DNA from: Actinomycetota bacterium
GTDB taxonomy: Bacteria > Actinomycetota > Acidimicrobiia > IMCC26256 > JACDBD01
DNA: 15,727 nucleotides
Reading direction: 5' to 3'
Assembly: GCA_013695115.1 (NCBI GenBank)
Contig: JACDBD010000312.1
Span: 1-15,727, forward strand
Under the pieces are notes generated by a model, which was not told where the DNA came from, did not search any database, and saw only the letters and a list, made by a program, of their open reading frames with translations. The translations under genes and the position numbers were made by a program. Shown here in pieces: positions 1 through 6,220 of this stretch; the first letter of the stretch is position 1, and every line of letters begins with the position of its first letter.

Positions 1-9
1 CGTGGTCAT
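1..9 (-). CDS. Start of a gene cut by the left edge
   Basis: Only the first three codons (ATG ACC ACG) lie in the window. The ATG shares one base with the TGA of the DUF1326 gene, forming TGATG, a classic translational-coupling junction. DUF1326 genes are often followed by a DUF2182 membrane protein, so that is my guess for this gene, but nothing in these nine bases shows it. Confidence 0.4.
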
Positions 10-614
10 CAGCCGCTCCAATTGAAGCGGTTGGCGAACCCGCTGAGATCCTGTCCCGAGTACTCGATGCCGAACGCGGATACCCGCGCGTCTGAAACGG
101 GCGCGAGCCCCATCGTCGGTCCGGCCGGGTGGGCGACGATGTTCGTGAGTGTGACCTGATCTCCCGACTCGAGCGTCACCCGCTCCCCCGAGTAGTCGAT
201 GAGCTCTCCGACCGTGACGTGGTGGTTCTTCCCGTCGCTCTCGATGCTGATCGGCGCCTGCTCGATCCCGAGAAACTCACCGAGGAACGGCCCCAAGGCT
301 GCCGGCGGGCCGCCCATCTCACCCGAGAGCACCTGGCCGAACTTGCCCACCTGCTCTTCGTTCGCGCCGTCGTCGACGATGACGCCCACTCTCCAGTTGC
401 CGTCGGCCATGTTGGGAGGGGTGTCGGCGACCATCACGAACGACCTGCCAGAAACGTCGACGCCGTCGATCTCGCCCTGCTCGACATCGAATGCCAAGGC
501 GAACCGGCAGTAGTCGTCTCTGGTGGCCTTATGCGCGAGGTTCGACCACGTGCACGGACAGATCGCGTCGCACGAGCAGTTCTCGTAGAAATCGCCTTCC
601 AGATTCCAGCTCAT
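9..614 (-). CDS. DUF1326 domain-containing protein
   Basis: This is a 201-aa protein of the DUF1326 family, whose function is not established. The family signature is the N-terminal cysteine cluster NCSCDAICPCTW, giving Cys13, Cys15, Cys19 and Cys21. The spacing suggests metal or redox binding, which is inference. The rest alternates short strands and Gly/Asp turns, and no signal peptide or membrane helix is visible. I chose the ATG at 614 because a purine-rich site (GAGGGAGAG) sits about five bases upstream and the family homology begins there. The open frame runs back to 749, but that extension is Arg/Cys-rich and does not look coding. The stop overlaps the next start (TGATG), so the protein probably works with the product of the gene at the left edge. 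About 200 bp separate it from the amidohydrolase upstream; I see no convincing gene or promoter in that gap. Confidence 0.85.
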   Translation of the reverse strand: MSWNLEGDFYENCSCDAICPCTWSNLAHKATRDDYCRFALAFDVEQGEIDGVDVSGRSFVMVADTPPNMADGNWRVGVIVDDGANEEQVGKFGQVLSGEMGGPPAALGPFLGEFLGIEQAPISIESDGKNHHVTVGELIDYSGERVTLESGDQVTLTNIVAHPAGPTMGLAPVSDARVSAFGIEYSGQDLSGFANRFNWSG

Positions 615-821
615 CGTCTCTCCCTCAGTCGGGGCACAGCAACAGGTTTCTCGCGACCCCGGGCCGCCGGCCGAACGCTGCCATGCAGCCCCGCCGATGT
701 AAAGCGGAGCGCACAGCCCGGTCCGCTCTCGCGAGGATGTGGAGGACAATCGACGAGGCGCTCCTCACCGCCCCTGGGGCTGGGGGAGATGGCCGAGGGC
801 GACCCGCGTCGATCGAGGCCG

Positions 822-1958
822 TTACGCGCCGAGGAGCAGCGCGACGTTGTCGTGGAACAGGGGCGCGTCGTTGCCGGGGGTGGCATCCACCTTCTCGTAG
901 TCGGCGATCGGCGTGGCGGTGCCCTCGGAGTGGGGGTAGTCGGAGCAGCACATGTAGAGCGGGGCGGATCGCGCCGTCAGTCGCTCGGGTCGTTCGTAGG
1001 AGAACGCGGACACGCGCACCTGGCGGCGGAAGTACTCGCTCGGCTTGAGCTCGAGGTCGGCGAGGGGCGCGCCGTTGAGGGTGGCGACGAAGTCGAGTCC
1101 CCCGTCCAGCATCATCAAGTACATCGGCACCCAGATCGAGCTCAGCTCCACGATCCCGATGCGCAGGTCGGGGTGCTTGGCCAGCGTCCCGTTGGCGATC
1201 AAGTCGGTCACCGCCAGCGCCGGCGGCGTCCACAGGAACACCGACTCGACCGCGGGCACGAACGCGTCGACGGGGTCGGTGTACCAACCGTCCTCGAACA
1301 CCCGGGGCTGGTCGGCCACGTGGAAGCACGGCGTGATGCCCTGGCCGACCATCGCCGACCAGATGTGGTCGTGGTCGGGGTGCGACAACGGCTTCCCGTC
1401 GACGAGCGCAGGGGCGATCATCGCCAGGCGCACCCCCGCGGTCGCCAGCTCGTGGAGCTGGCCGAACAGCCACTCGGGGTCGCGCAGCGTCAGGTGCGCC
1501 ACCGGGTGCAGCCGGCCGCCGCCCTCGTCCACGACCGTCGCGGCCCAGCGGTTCCACGCCGCCATGTTCGCGGTCAGCGCCGGCAGCGACTCCGACAGGC
1601 GCCGCTCCCACAACAGCCCGTAGTTCGGGAACAGCACCGCCTCGTCGAGGCCCATGTCGTCGAGGCGCCGGGCGCGCGTCGCCGGCTCCCAGTAGTCGTC
1701 GGGCAACAGCTCGTCGTAGGAGTACTCCGAGGGCTCGCCCGCCCGCTGGCGCTGGCGGTGACGGCCGATGCGGCGGGTATCGCCGGGCAGCTGCACATCC
1801 GCGAGGCCGAGGCGCCGGCCCCGCCAGGTGAGCCAGGCGTAGCCGAGGTCGTCGTCTTCGATACGCAGCGCCTCGTCGCGCATCCCCGGGTCGATGTGGT
1901 CCACCCAGGTGCTACGCGACTCGTAGAGGTGCTGGTCGGAGTCGATGATCGCGGTCAC
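822..1958 (-). CDS. Amidohydrolase family protein (amidohydro_2, TIM barrel)
   Basis: This 378-aa protein looks like a metal-dependent hydrolase or decarboxylase of the amidohydrolase_2 (ACMSD-like) family. Visible signatures are an N-terminal DSDQH (Asp8 and His10, the first metal-ligand strand), a His-rich HPDHDH segment near 193-198, CFHVAD with His213, and SDYPHSEG (Asp340 and His343), the usual catalytic-Asp region. The C-terminal FHDNVALLLG matches the closing helix of the family. There is no signal peptide, so it is probably cytoplasmic. Substrate cannot be read from sequence; relatives act on aromatic carboxylates, nitriles or lactones. I chose GTG at 1958, preceded by GGAGGGG about 12 bases upstream. 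An in-frame GTG at 1994 would add 12 residues but has a poorer site. It is divergent from the lipoprotein at 2040, so the two share a short control region. Confidence 0.85.
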   Translation of the reverse strand: MTAIIDSDQHLYESRSTWVDHIDPGMRDEALRIEDDDLGYAWLTWRGRRLGLADVQLPGDTRRIGRHRQRQRAGEPSEYSYDELLPDDYWEPATRARRLDDMGLDEAVLFPNYGLLWERRLSESLPALTANMAAWNRWAATVVDEGGGRLHPVAHLTLRDPEWLFGQLHELATAGVRLAMIAPALVDGKPLSHPDHDHIWSAMVGQGITPCFHVADQPRVFEDGWYTDPVDAFVPAVESVFLWTPPALAVTDLIANGTLAKHPDLRIGIVELSSIWVPMYLMMLDGGLDFVATLNGAPLADLELKPSEYFRRQVRVSAFSYERPERLTARSAPLYMCCSDYPHSEGTATPIADYEKVDATPGNDAPLFHDNVALLLGA

Positions 1959-2005
1959 GGCCCCAGTGTGCCCCTCCGCTGGCGCCGGCGTCACCTGCCT
2001 GCGTC

Positions 2006-2039
2006 ATGACGGGTCGGGCGCAGCCCGTAGGCTGCGCCG
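2006..2039 (+). promoter_or_regulatory. Putative leaderless promoter of the lipoprotein gene
   Basis: ATGACG at 2006-2011 and TAGGCT at 2028-2033 are separated by 16 bases. The GTG start at 2040 follows the -10 box by exactly six bases, so transcription would begin at or next to the start codon. No Shine-Dalgarno site precedes the GTG, which agrees with a leaderless transcript. Confidence 0.5.
2017..2038. repeat. Perfect 9-bp inverted repeat over the -10 region
   Basis: GGCGCAGCC (2017-2025) and GGCTGCGCC (2030-2038) are exact reverse complements around a 4-base centre. The repeat contains the predicted -10 box of the lipoprotein promoter and ends two bases before its GTG. It lies between two divergent genes, so it could be an operator for either or both. 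If transcription begins at 2040 it would not be in the lipoprotein mRNA, which argues against an RNA hairpin role on that strand. Confidence 0.6.
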
Positions 2040-2432
2040 GTGCGTTCTTCCATCGGCGCGATCGTGCTCGTCGCCGTCCTCCTCGGCTGTGGGAGCGACG
2101 GTGGGTCGGGTTCGACCACGTCGGGACCCGAGGGCGCGGTCAGGGAGGCGATCCTCACCTATCTCCTCGAGGGCGACTGCGACGTCATGACCGACGCCTT
2201 CCTCGAGGACCAGGCGATCATCGGCGACACGCGGGAGGAAAACTGCGAGCTCTTCGAGAACACCTTCGTGGAGAAGCAGTACACCGCCGACGACGTGAAG
2301 ATCACCGACGTCGAGATCACGGGGTCGAAGGCGACGGCCGTCGTCGGCGACGACTTCTCGAACATCGAGAGCACTTACACCCTGGTGAAGGAAGACGGGA
2401 AGTGGCGCATCGACGCGGCCGAGTTGACGTGA
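2040..2432 (+). CDS. Small secreted lipoprotein, NTF2/DUF4878-like
   Basis: This is a 130-aa lipoprotein. It opens with a short Arg-containing n-region and a hydrophobic stretch to residue 13, followed by lipobox LLGC with Cys17 as the acylation site. A Gly/Ser-rich linker (about 18-28) leads into a domain of about 100 residues: helices, then strands ending in YTLVKEDGKWRID. That closing strand pattern is typical of DUF4878/NTF2-like lipoproteins. The product should be anchored outside the membrane; no enzymatic function can be assigned. The GTG start is supported by the exact fit of the signal peptide and by the TANNNT box six bases upstream. The domain contains two Cys (in GDCDV and ENCEL) that could form a disulfide. 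The gene converges with the 60-aa gene. Confidence 0.75.
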   Translation: MRSSIGAIVLVAVLLGCGSDGGSGSTTSGPEGAVREAILTYLLEGDCDVMTDAFLEDQAIIGDTREENCELFENTFVEKQYTADDVKITDVEITGSKATAVVGDDFSNIESTYTLVKEDGKWRIDAAELT

Positions 2433-2475
2433 TCGCCCTCGACTCAGAGGCGGGCTAGAGGGTTCGGCGACCTCG

Positions 2476-2494
2476 GGGCGGCGGCCCGCCGCCC
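2476..2494. terminator. GC-rich hairpin between convergent genes
   Basis: GGGCGGCG (2476-2483) and CGCCGCCC (2487-2494) form a perfect 8-bp stem with a 3-base loop. It lies between the stop at 2432 (plus) and the stop at 2498 (minus), where a bidirectional terminator is expected. There is no T tract, so this is a hairpin-only terminator at best. Confidence 0.5.
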
Positions 2495-2497
2495 TCC

Positions 2498-2680
2498 CTA
2501 CGACCGGGACTCGGGCGCCGGCGGCAGCATCGCCAGGATGCGCTCATGGGTCTGGCGCAGCTCGAGGACCAGATCTCGTTGGCGGGCGTCGCTCGCCGGT
2601 CCGGACCTGAGCTCGGCCAGGATGTCCTGGCTGCGACCAACGAGGCGCGCGACCTCGCGCAGCGCATCTCGGCTCAGCAC
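2498..2680 (-). CDS. Small helical protein of unknown function (60 aa)
   Basis: I do not recognise this family. The 60-aa product is Arg-, Glu- and Leu-rich and predicted to form two amphipathic helices (about 3-27 and 31-51) joined by a short PASDAR turn, with a Pro-rich tail. It may dimerise or bind a partner. Codon use is genuine, with G or C at nearly all third positions. The GTG start at 2680 follows TAGGAT by exactly six bases, which gives it its own leaderless promoter. It overlaps the last seven bases of the truncated cyclase frame. The overlap is probably accidental, because the cyclase frame there is non-homologous run-out sequence. Confidence 0.6.
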   Translation of the reverse strand: MLSRDALREVARLVGRSQDILAELRSGPASDARQRDLVLELRQTHERILAMLPPAPESRS

Positions 2681-3657
2681 GGCGGGATCCTACCCAGGCC
2701 ATCGCCGGGCAACCCGTTTCGGGGGTGACGCGGCTCGGGCAGGTGCGGAAGCCGCTCCGCGAGCTCGGGGACGAGGCGCGCGAGATCACCGCCGTGGGGA
2801 CCGATCTGGTCGGCGAGCTCGTCGGGTGCGCACGCGCCGACGTAGGCGTGGACGGCTTGCACGAACGGTTCGTACGGAACCGCGAGATCCTCGTCACAGC
2901 GCCCGAACAGCACGAGGGCGCCTTCGTCAAAGGCGCGGCGGGCGAGCTCGGCAGCCAAGCGGGTCTTCCCCACGCCCGGTTCTCCCGAGACGAGAACGAC
3001 GCGCTTGTCGCCCGCCTGCGCGCGCTTCCACGAGGTCCACACCCGCTCCAATTCGTCGATTCGCCCGACGAACCGCACGGCCTCGACACCACCGAGCGGG
3101 GCGGGGAACGGAGTCCGGGCGGGCTGCTCCGGTGCCCACGCGACCTCGGCGGCCGCGAGCGGAGCCGCGAGGCCCTTCAGCTCGAGGGCGCCGAGCGAAC
3201 GGAACTCGTGACCACCGCGGCTCCCGGCGAGGAGTCGCACGATGTCGCTGACCACGATCTGGTCGGCCGACGCCTCATCGCAGAGCCGCCGGGCCTCGAC
3301 GACAGGCGTCCCGAAGCAGTCATTGCCTTCCCAGACGACGTCGCCGGCGCTTATTCCGACGCGGATCGAGATCGTCGACGCTGCTCGTCGACCGACCCGG
3401 TCGACGCCTCGTTGCATCATCGCCGCCGCCGACACCGCCCCGGCCGCCGACCCGAACACGACCATGATGCCGTCGCCCGTGCCCTTGACCTCCTGGCCGC
3501 CGTGGGCAGCGATCGCATCACGCAGCACACTGTCGTGCAATCGCCGCAGCTCGTCGGCCCGATCGTCGCCCACGGCCTGGCGCAACGCCGTCGAGCCCAC
3601 GAGGTCGGTGAACAGGACGGTCGCCGTCTCGGGCCGACCGCCGCCGTCGTCGCTCAC
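2674..3657 (-). pseudogene. Truncated adenylate/guanylate cyclase - AAA ATPase regulator
   Basis: The frame encodes 327 aa from a family whose members usually run to about 1000 residues. A class III nucleotide cyclase domain fills about 10-170, with both metal Asp present (VLFTDLVGST, Asp18; KGTGDG, Asp62) and the VVEARRLCDEA motif. A linker follows, then VGRIDEL and Walker A GEPGVGKT (225-232) of an AAA_16 ATPase. Homology runs to LPHLPEP (about 303-309) and then stops. The last 18 residues (RHPRNGLPGDGLGRIPPC) look like run-out, and Walker B, the rest of the ATPase and the TPR region are missing. No continuation appears in the other frames before the 60-aa gene, so a deletion near 2731 is likelier than a frameshift. 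The cyclase domain alone could still be active. GTG at 3657 is supported by TACCAT six bases upstream. Confidence 0.8.
2687..2692 (-). promoter_or_regulatory. Putative -10 box (TAGGAT) of the 60-aa gene
   Basis: On the minus strand TAGGAT is followed by six bases and then the GTG at 2680. A TTGCCC sits 14 bases upstream, which is short for a -35 spacing. The arrangement matches the leaderless pattern seen elsewhere in the window. Confidence 0.4.
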
Positions 3658-3663
3658 GACCCA

Positions 3664-3669
3664 ATGGTA
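3664..3669 (-). promoter_or_regulatory. Putative -10 box (TACCAT) of the cyclase gene
   Basis: TACCAT on the minus strand is followed by six bases and the GTG at 3657. No good -35 box and no Shine-Dalgarno site are visible, which suggests a leaderless transcript. Confidence 0.4.
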
Positions 3670-3757
3670 CGAGCAGGCGTCAGGCCAAGACAGCGAGGAT
3701 GGCAGCGGCGAGCCCCGACGAGGATGATCCGCCGCGTCTCGAGGCGCGGCCGCCCGT

Positions 3758-4162
3758 TCAGCGGCCGTCGAAGAACCGGTCGTGCATCTCGGGATCGGAG
3801 GGCAGGTCCCACAGGTTGGTGATCTTGCCGTCGGCGTCGAAGGTGAGGACGTGGGCCTCTTCCATGTCGAGCTTCGCCCCGTCGGTGCGGGTGGCGGTCT
3901 CCCGCAGCGCGACGACGGCGTGGTGGTCGTCGGCGTAGACGCCGTGGATGTCGAGCGCCTGAGTGCCGTCGGTCAGCTCGAAGTTCTTGATCAACGCCGC
4001 CTCGATCGCGGCCCGACCTTTGTGGTCGCCGCTGTTGGGTCCCTCTCCGTTGAAGTGGAACACGGCGTCGTCGGCGAGATCGGCGAGCGCGCCGTCGAGG
4101 TCGGCCTTCAGAAAGGCGTCGTATGCGCCGCGCACGCGGGCCTCGTTCGGATGCTGAGCCAT
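3758..4162 (-). CDS. NTF2/SnoaL-like family protein
   Basis: This is a 134-aa cytoplasmic protein with a SnoaL-like (NTF2-superfamily) cone fold. The N-terminal helix pair (VRGAYDAFLKADLDGALADLA) leads into DDAVFHFNG, then a GRAAIEAAL helix, and then the long strands ending in AHVLTFDADGKITNLWDLPSD. Length and order match single-domain SnoaL proteins. Members are isomerases, hydrolases or ligand-binding proteins and the substrate cannot be assigned. The ATG at 4162 has a strong site (AAGGGGGAG) close upstream. The upstream region carries a hairpin, a possible -10 box and a 16-bp palindrome, listed separately. It lies downstream of and on the same strand as the prephenate dehydrogenase, but a 133-bp gap makes an operon uncertain. 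Confidence 0.8.
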   Translation of the reverse strand: MAQHPNEARVRGAYDAFLKADLDGALADLADDAVFHFNGEGPNSGDHKGRAAIEAALIKNFELTDGTQALDIHGVYADDHHAVVALRETATRTDGAKLDMEEAHVLTFDADGKITNLWDLPSDPEMHDRFFDGR

Positions 4163-4179
4163 CGCTCCCCCTTACCCGT

Positions 4180-4200
4180 CCGGCGGCACATCGCCGCCGG
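4180..4200. repeat. 8-bp stem-loop upstream of the NTF2-like gene
   Basis: CCGGCGGC (4180-4187) and GCCGCCGG (4193-4200) are exact reverse complements with a 5-base loop. If transcription begins near 4201 or further upstream, this hairpin sits in the 5' leader just before the ribosome binding site. Confidence 0.5.
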
Positions 4201-4207
4201 CGCCGCC

Positions 4208-4253
4208 ATCGTAGGAGAGGGAGCGGTCGCCCGTCGCTCGGCCCGCGGGCCGA
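4208..4253 (-). promoter_or_regulatory. Possible promoter and 16-bp palindrome for the NTF2-like gene
   Basis: On the minus strand a -10-like TACGAT lies at 4213-4208. About 25 bases upstream is TCGGCCCGCGGGCCGA (4238-4253), a perfect 16-bp palindrome without a loop. Such an uninterrupted palindrome suits a dimeric DNA-binding protein better than a terminator. No -35 box is clear. Confidence 0.35.
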
Positions 4254-4295
4254 CCGGGGTGAGAGCTTCAACTTGGCGATGCAGATGGCGGAGCG

Positions 4296-5090
4296 TCAGC
4301 TCGTGTCACCACTCCGGGGTTCGGCGGCCGAAGCGTGCGCCTCGATCTCGTCCTGGAGCTCCTTCAGGACCTCGAGGAACCGGCGGCGGGCATCCTCCGC
4401 GTAGGGGTTGCTGATCTGGCTGGTGTCGAACATCCCCATCGTGTGCTGCTCCTCGATCGCCTCGATCTCGGCCAGCTTCTCGAACGAGGGAATCGCAAGT
4501 AGGTCGCGGTGCGGCAGCCCGAGCAAGTCGATTCTCACCAGCGCGCGGGCAATGAAGAACGGCAGCGACTGCATGTACGCCATCGCCCGGTCGTGCTCCT
4601 CGGCCGAGATGTGAACCATCTCCAGGCCGAACTGCGAGGCCAGGAACTGCTGGAAGGCGGCGGCGCGCTCCCCGCTCTCGTAGGTCACCACGAGGCGAAG
4701 CCCGGGTTCGAGGCGCGTCATCGACGGCGGGCCGAACAGCGGGTGCGTCGCCAGCACATTGGGATGCTCACCCAGGATGCGTTGGAGGAGCTCGGTCGCG
4801 TGGGCCTTGGTCGACACCACGTCCATCACCACGGTGTGGGGGGCGAGCCGGCCGCGGATCGCCTCGAGCAGACCTTCGAGCGCGCCGTAAGGAACGGCGA
4901 GGATCGCGACATCCGCGCCGACGACCTCGTCGAGCGACGCGACGCGGACGCCCTTGGTCACATCCTCGAGGCGGGTCTCGTCGACGTCGGTGACGAGCAC
5001 CTCGCCCCGACTGGCGAGTGACCGCGCGAGGAGCTGCCCCAAATGGCCGTAGCCGACGATGCCGAATCTGGCGAAGTCGCTTGTTGTCAC
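4296..5090 (-). CDS. Prephenate/arogenate dehydrogenase family protein
   Basis: This 264-aa NAD(P)-dependent dehydrogenase resembles TyrA, the prephenate or arogenate dehydrogenase of tyrosine synthesis. It has an N-terminal Rossmann fold with GYGHLG (13-18) and an acidic residue ending strand 2 (TDVD, Asp35). It also has DVVSTKAH (about 90-97), the HPLFGP motif (His116) and the SAEEHDRAMAYMQSLP helix (about 162-177). Where many TyrA proteins have His after the LP of that helix, this one has LPFF. It lacks a chorismate mutase or ACT domain and matches the short plant-like arogenate dehydrogenase class in length. The GTG at 5090 fits the start of the Rossmann strand. No strong Shine-Dalgarno site is present, and a weak AAGATT lies six bases upstream. 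No other aromatic amino-acid gene is nearby. Confidence 0.8.
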   Translation of the reverse strand: MTTSDFARFGIVGYGHLGQLLARSLASRGEVLVTDVDETRLEDVTKGVRVASLDEVVGADVAILAVPYGALEGLLEAIRGRLAPHTVVMDVVSTKAHATELLQRILGEHPNVLATHPLFGPPSMTRLEPGLRLVVTYESGERAAAFQQFLASQFGLEMVHISAEEHDRAMAYMQSLPFFIARALVRIDLLGLPHRDLLAIPSFEKLAEIEAIEEQHTMGMFDTSQISNPYAEDARRRFLEVLKELQDEIEAHASAAEPRSGDTS

Positions 5091-5110
5091 TGGGCCAATC
5101 TTGGCCGCGG

Positions 5111-5138
5111 TTGCACCGGCGGGCACATCGGTTAGCCT
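5111..5138 (+). promoter_or_regulatory. Putative promoter of the glucosaminidase lipoprotein gene
   Basis: TTGCAC (5111-5116) and TAGCCT (5133-5138) are separated by 16 bases. The predicted start site near 5145 leaves about six bases before the ATG at 5151. There is no Shine-Dalgarno sequence, since CTCCCCC precedes the ATG, so the mRNA would be nearly leaderless. Confidence 0.45.
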
Positions 5139-5150
5139 GATGGCTCCCCC

Positions 5151-5918
5151 ATGGTTCTCCGTTTCGGATCCCGCCGCGCCGCCGCGCTCCTCATCGTCGT
5201 GCTCGGCATCGCCGCGCTCAGCGCGTGCCAACCGGCGAAGAAGTCGCCGCCGGCGTCGGGCGAGTGCACGCAGTACTTCCGCGGCTACGTCCTGGCGAGC
5301 GACCACAACTGCGCCGGGCTCGGCGCGTTCTCGGGCAGCGACCGCTACATGTGCAAGCCGACGCCGGAGCAGGGCGTGCGGGCCCACCTCCAGCACCTGC
5401 GCAACTACGCCGACCCCAACTCCCACTGGTGGGATCTCGGCAACCCGTTCGAGCCCCGTCCCAAGTACGACGAGGCCGCGTTCGAGAACTTCCCGTACAA
5501 GGGGCAGGCGCCGCGCTGGATCGACCTGAACGGCAAGTGGGCGGTGCCGGGCTCCACCTACGGCCAGACGATCCTCCGGATCTACAACGAGATGCGGGCC
5601 GAGTTCGGCCTCCCGGCGGTGACGGACGAGACGACGATCATGGGCGCGAGCGAGCTCACCGCGGCGCAGATCGGGCAGCGGGTGTGCAGCGTCGGGCGCT
5701 GTGCGACGTGGAAACCCGAGATCACACCGACGCAGATGGCGCAGGTGTTCCTGGACGAGGGCGCCGCGGTCGGCGTGCGCGGTGACATCGCGTTCTGCCA
5801 GTCGATCCTCGAGACCGGCTGGTTCTCGTGGCCGTCGTCACCGTCCGCCGCGGCCGAGGCCTCCGACCCTGCGATCGACGGCTACTTCGAGCTCCAGAAC
5901 GTCACCGAACGGAACTAA
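5151..5918 (+). CDS. Secreted glucosaminidase-type lipoprotein, circularly permuted domain
   Basis: This 255-aa lipoprotein has an Arg-rich start, a hydrophobic segment (about 10-22) and lipobox LSAC with Cys26. It contains all recognisable parts of an actinobacterial glucosaminidase-like (peptidoglycan-cleaving) domain, but in an unusual order. HNCAGLGAF (52-60), PEQGVRAHLQHLRNYADP (about 72-89) and GQAPRWIDLNGKWAV...YGQTILRIYNEM (about 118-148) come first. In ordinary members these form the second half. Then come IMGASELTAAQI (163-174) and TQMAQVFLDEGAAVGVRGDI...ILETGWFSWPSS (194-230), normally the first half, with Glu221 as the expected catalytic acid. The mature N- and C-termini therefore fall between the catalytic Glu strand and the AGLGA motif. 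I know the usual order from memory of the family; the new order is read directly. It likely acts on cell-wall glycan outside the membrane. Confidence 0.75.
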   Translation: MVLRFGSRRAAALLIVVLGIAALSACQPAKKSPPASGECTQYFRGYVLASDHNCAGLGAFSGSDRYMCKPTPEQGVRAHLQHLRNYADPNSHWWDLGNPFEPRPKYDEAAFENFPYKGQAPRWIDLNGKWAVPGSTYGQTILRIYNEMRAEFGLPAVTDETTIMGASELTAAQIGQRVCSVGRCATWKPEITPTQMAQVFLDEGAAVGVRGDIAFCQSILETGWFSWPSSPSAAAEASDPAIDGYFELQNVTERN

Positions 5919-5996
5919 CGCGGAGGCCTAAGGGCTCCCAGTGCCAGGGCTCGGGATTCCCGTTTCGAGCCGAGCCGGTGCGGGGATGTTCCGGCC

Positions 5997-6212
5997 ATGA
6001 CCGAGCGGAGCAAGCCTGACGACGCGCGCGTCGAGCGCCGGGCCAAGGGGCTCACGGCGGAAGAGCAGGAGAACGGCGTCGACGACGCCGAGGCGCTGGC
6101 CGAGGCCGTGCTCGAAGAGTCGGATCTGCGGGCGGCCGACCGGAGCCGCACCCCCGACGGCGTCGTCGAGCATCGCCGCTCCGAGGACACCGTCGACCTC
6201 ACCGAGGAGTAG
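5997..6212 (+). CDS. Small acidic protein of unknown function (71 aa)
   Basis: I do not recognise a named family. The 71-aa product is hydrophilic and strongly acidic, with no membrane segment, signal peptide or cysteine. A basic N-terminal part (MTERSKPDDARVERRAKG) is followed by a Glu/Asp/Ala-rich helix (about 20-44) and an acidic tail ending VDLTEE. It may be a disordered or partner-binding protein. The ATG at 5997 is preceded by GGGGA about 12 bases away and by GATGTT six bases away, so both a leadered and a leaderless start are conceivable. It converges with the esterase lipoprotein gene, leaving eight bases between stops. The 78-bp gap from the glucosaminidase gene contains only a weak GGCTCG/CGAGCC hairpin. 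Confidence 0.7.
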   Translation: MTERSKPDDARVERRAKGLTAEEQENGVDDAEALAEAVLEESDLRAADRSRTPDGVVEHRRSEDTVDLTEE

Positions 6213-6220
6213 CGCCCCTC

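Noticed and set aside
615..821. Possible small gene or promoter between DUF1326 and the amidohydrolase
   Set aside because: Open frames there are Arg/Cys-rich shadows, and TTTACA- and TTGTCC-like boxes lack partners at proper spacing.
129..2009. 626-aa plus-strand open frame opposite the DUF1326 and amidohydrolase genes
   Set aside because: Arg/His/Val-rich shadow translation of two recognisable minus-strand genes; no motif of its own.
2544..2731. Continuation of the cyclase-ATPase in another frame (frameshift)
   Set aside because: No frame after LPEP contains Walker B or TPR-like sequence, and there is too little room before the 60-aa gene. A deletion fits better.
2725..3822. 365-aa plus-strand open frame
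   Set aside because: Antisense of the cyclase-ATPase gene; no recognisable domain.
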